A DNA stretch of 64,000 nt from Leptidea sinapis. Its lineage: Eukaryota > Arthropoda > Insecta > Lepidoptera > Pieridae. This document shows, piece by piece, positions 63,529 to 64,000 of the stretch. The position numbers and the translations under genes were made by a program. The notes beneath the pieces were generated by a model that worked only from the letters and a program-made list of their open reading frames with translations, made no database searches and was not told the origin of the DNA. Positions within the stretch are counted from its first letter, which is position 1. Every line of letters begins with the position of its first letter. The DNA lies in contig NC_066273.1 in NCBI RefSeq assembly GCF_905404315.1, forward strand, positions 3,224,001-3,288,000. Reading direction: 5' to 3'.

Positions 63529-64000
63529 ATAGGTGAAAAGGCGGAAAGACTACCTAGACCTCATCTTCGGGAAAACTCTATTTAACGAGTTTTCACAACA
63601 GGCAAAACTAGATCAAGAAATAATCATAATAGAACTTGGATTAAGGATTAGTCTCCGCTGCGCTCCAACTAGATACCGCAGTCGTAGTCGCAAAGTGTGG
63701 CAACTTTTACTACGCCCAAATGGGCGTACTCAAGCCTGTCTCGATCAACGTGTGACGTTGACATGCCAAATGTTCTGTTAAACTTTGCTAATAATTGAAA
63801 CAACTGCTGGGTTGCATAGTAAAACTTTGTATAAATAATACTACAAGAAATAAAAAAGACACTGGGATCACATATCAGTAGTAAGTATTTTGTATTTTAT
63901 TAATTTCAATGTAAAATAACTCGAAGCGTCTATAAGTTACAAAATTTTAAAGATGCCATTGAGTGTCAAGATGCAACGCACACAAGCATCTAATAGTTGC
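63529..64000 (+). other. Unidentified open frame and flank
   Basis: A frame at 63533-63781 is open for 82 codons (DYLDLIFGKTLFNEF, GLRISLRCAPTRYRSRSRK) but has no recognised domain or splice borders. It could be an old element. The rest is AT-rich. Confidence 0.3.

Noticed and set aside
63533..63781. Arginine-rich 82-codon ORF as a gene
   Set aside because: No domain, splice border or start context; begins inside the poly-A end of an A copy.
1..64000. Bacterial-style gene content, operons or CRISPR array
   Set aside because: No long ORFs, no ribosome-site pattern, no regularly spaced identical repeats. Exons with splice borders and eukaryotic transposons dominate.

Overview
The window looks like nuclear DNA of a moth or butterfly (Lepidoptera). 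It is AT-rich, has no operon-like gene packing, shows exons with GT/AG splice borders, and is built largely from decayed, nested transposable elements. The LINE tails, Helitron ends and short repeats are of kinds I know from lepidopteran genomes. The order-level call is inference, because no database search was possible. Family letters below are my own labels.

Host-gene signal is sparse. Best supported is a two-exon 5' part of a type II membrane glycosyltransferase, probably beta-1,4-galactosyltransferase/N-acetylgalactosaminyltransferase-like, at 55040-55206 and 56276-56529 (+). Its introns are full of mobile elements. An unidentified 3'-terminal exon lies at 38618-38829 (+) and a possible 89-base internal exon at 48588-48676 (+). 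At 60.7-61.25 kb there is a divergent pair: a HARBI1-like transposase N-terminal exon (-) and an MADF-type first exon (+). This is most easily read as the remnant of a PIF/Harbinger element.

DNA transposons include a complete but dead DD41D (rosa-type) mariner at 61520-62848, a Tc1-like transposase tail at 41986-42190, four hAT-type MITEs (family G, 8-bp target duplications), three Harbinger-type MITEs (family H, TTA/TAA duplications), two copies of MITE P, a TAA-flanked MITE at 59985-60421, TA-flanked element Q, an inverted-repeat element at 26.3-27.25 kb, and several short Helitrons with TC...CTAG ends between A and T.

Retroelements are 3' fragments of at least five LINE families (B, L, N, V and the endonuclease-tailed family I), a short A-tailed SINE-like family (A, 14 copies), a solo LTR at 55766-56182, and repeats E and 39.8-40.2 kb that carry hammerhead-ribozyme-like cores. 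Several insertions can be proved from within the window because a second copy of the host repeat preserves the empty site: Helitron in Helitron (15.8 kb), MITE H in repeat T (27.5 kb), MITE P in repeat Q (3.9 kb) and retroposon K in repeat J (58.1 kb). Other insertions show exact target duplications, such as E in LINE L (13 bp) and I in LINE L (10 bp).

No tRNA, rRNA, CRISPR or intact autonomous transposon was seen. Stretches between the listed items appear to be intron or intergenic sequence with no recognisable content.
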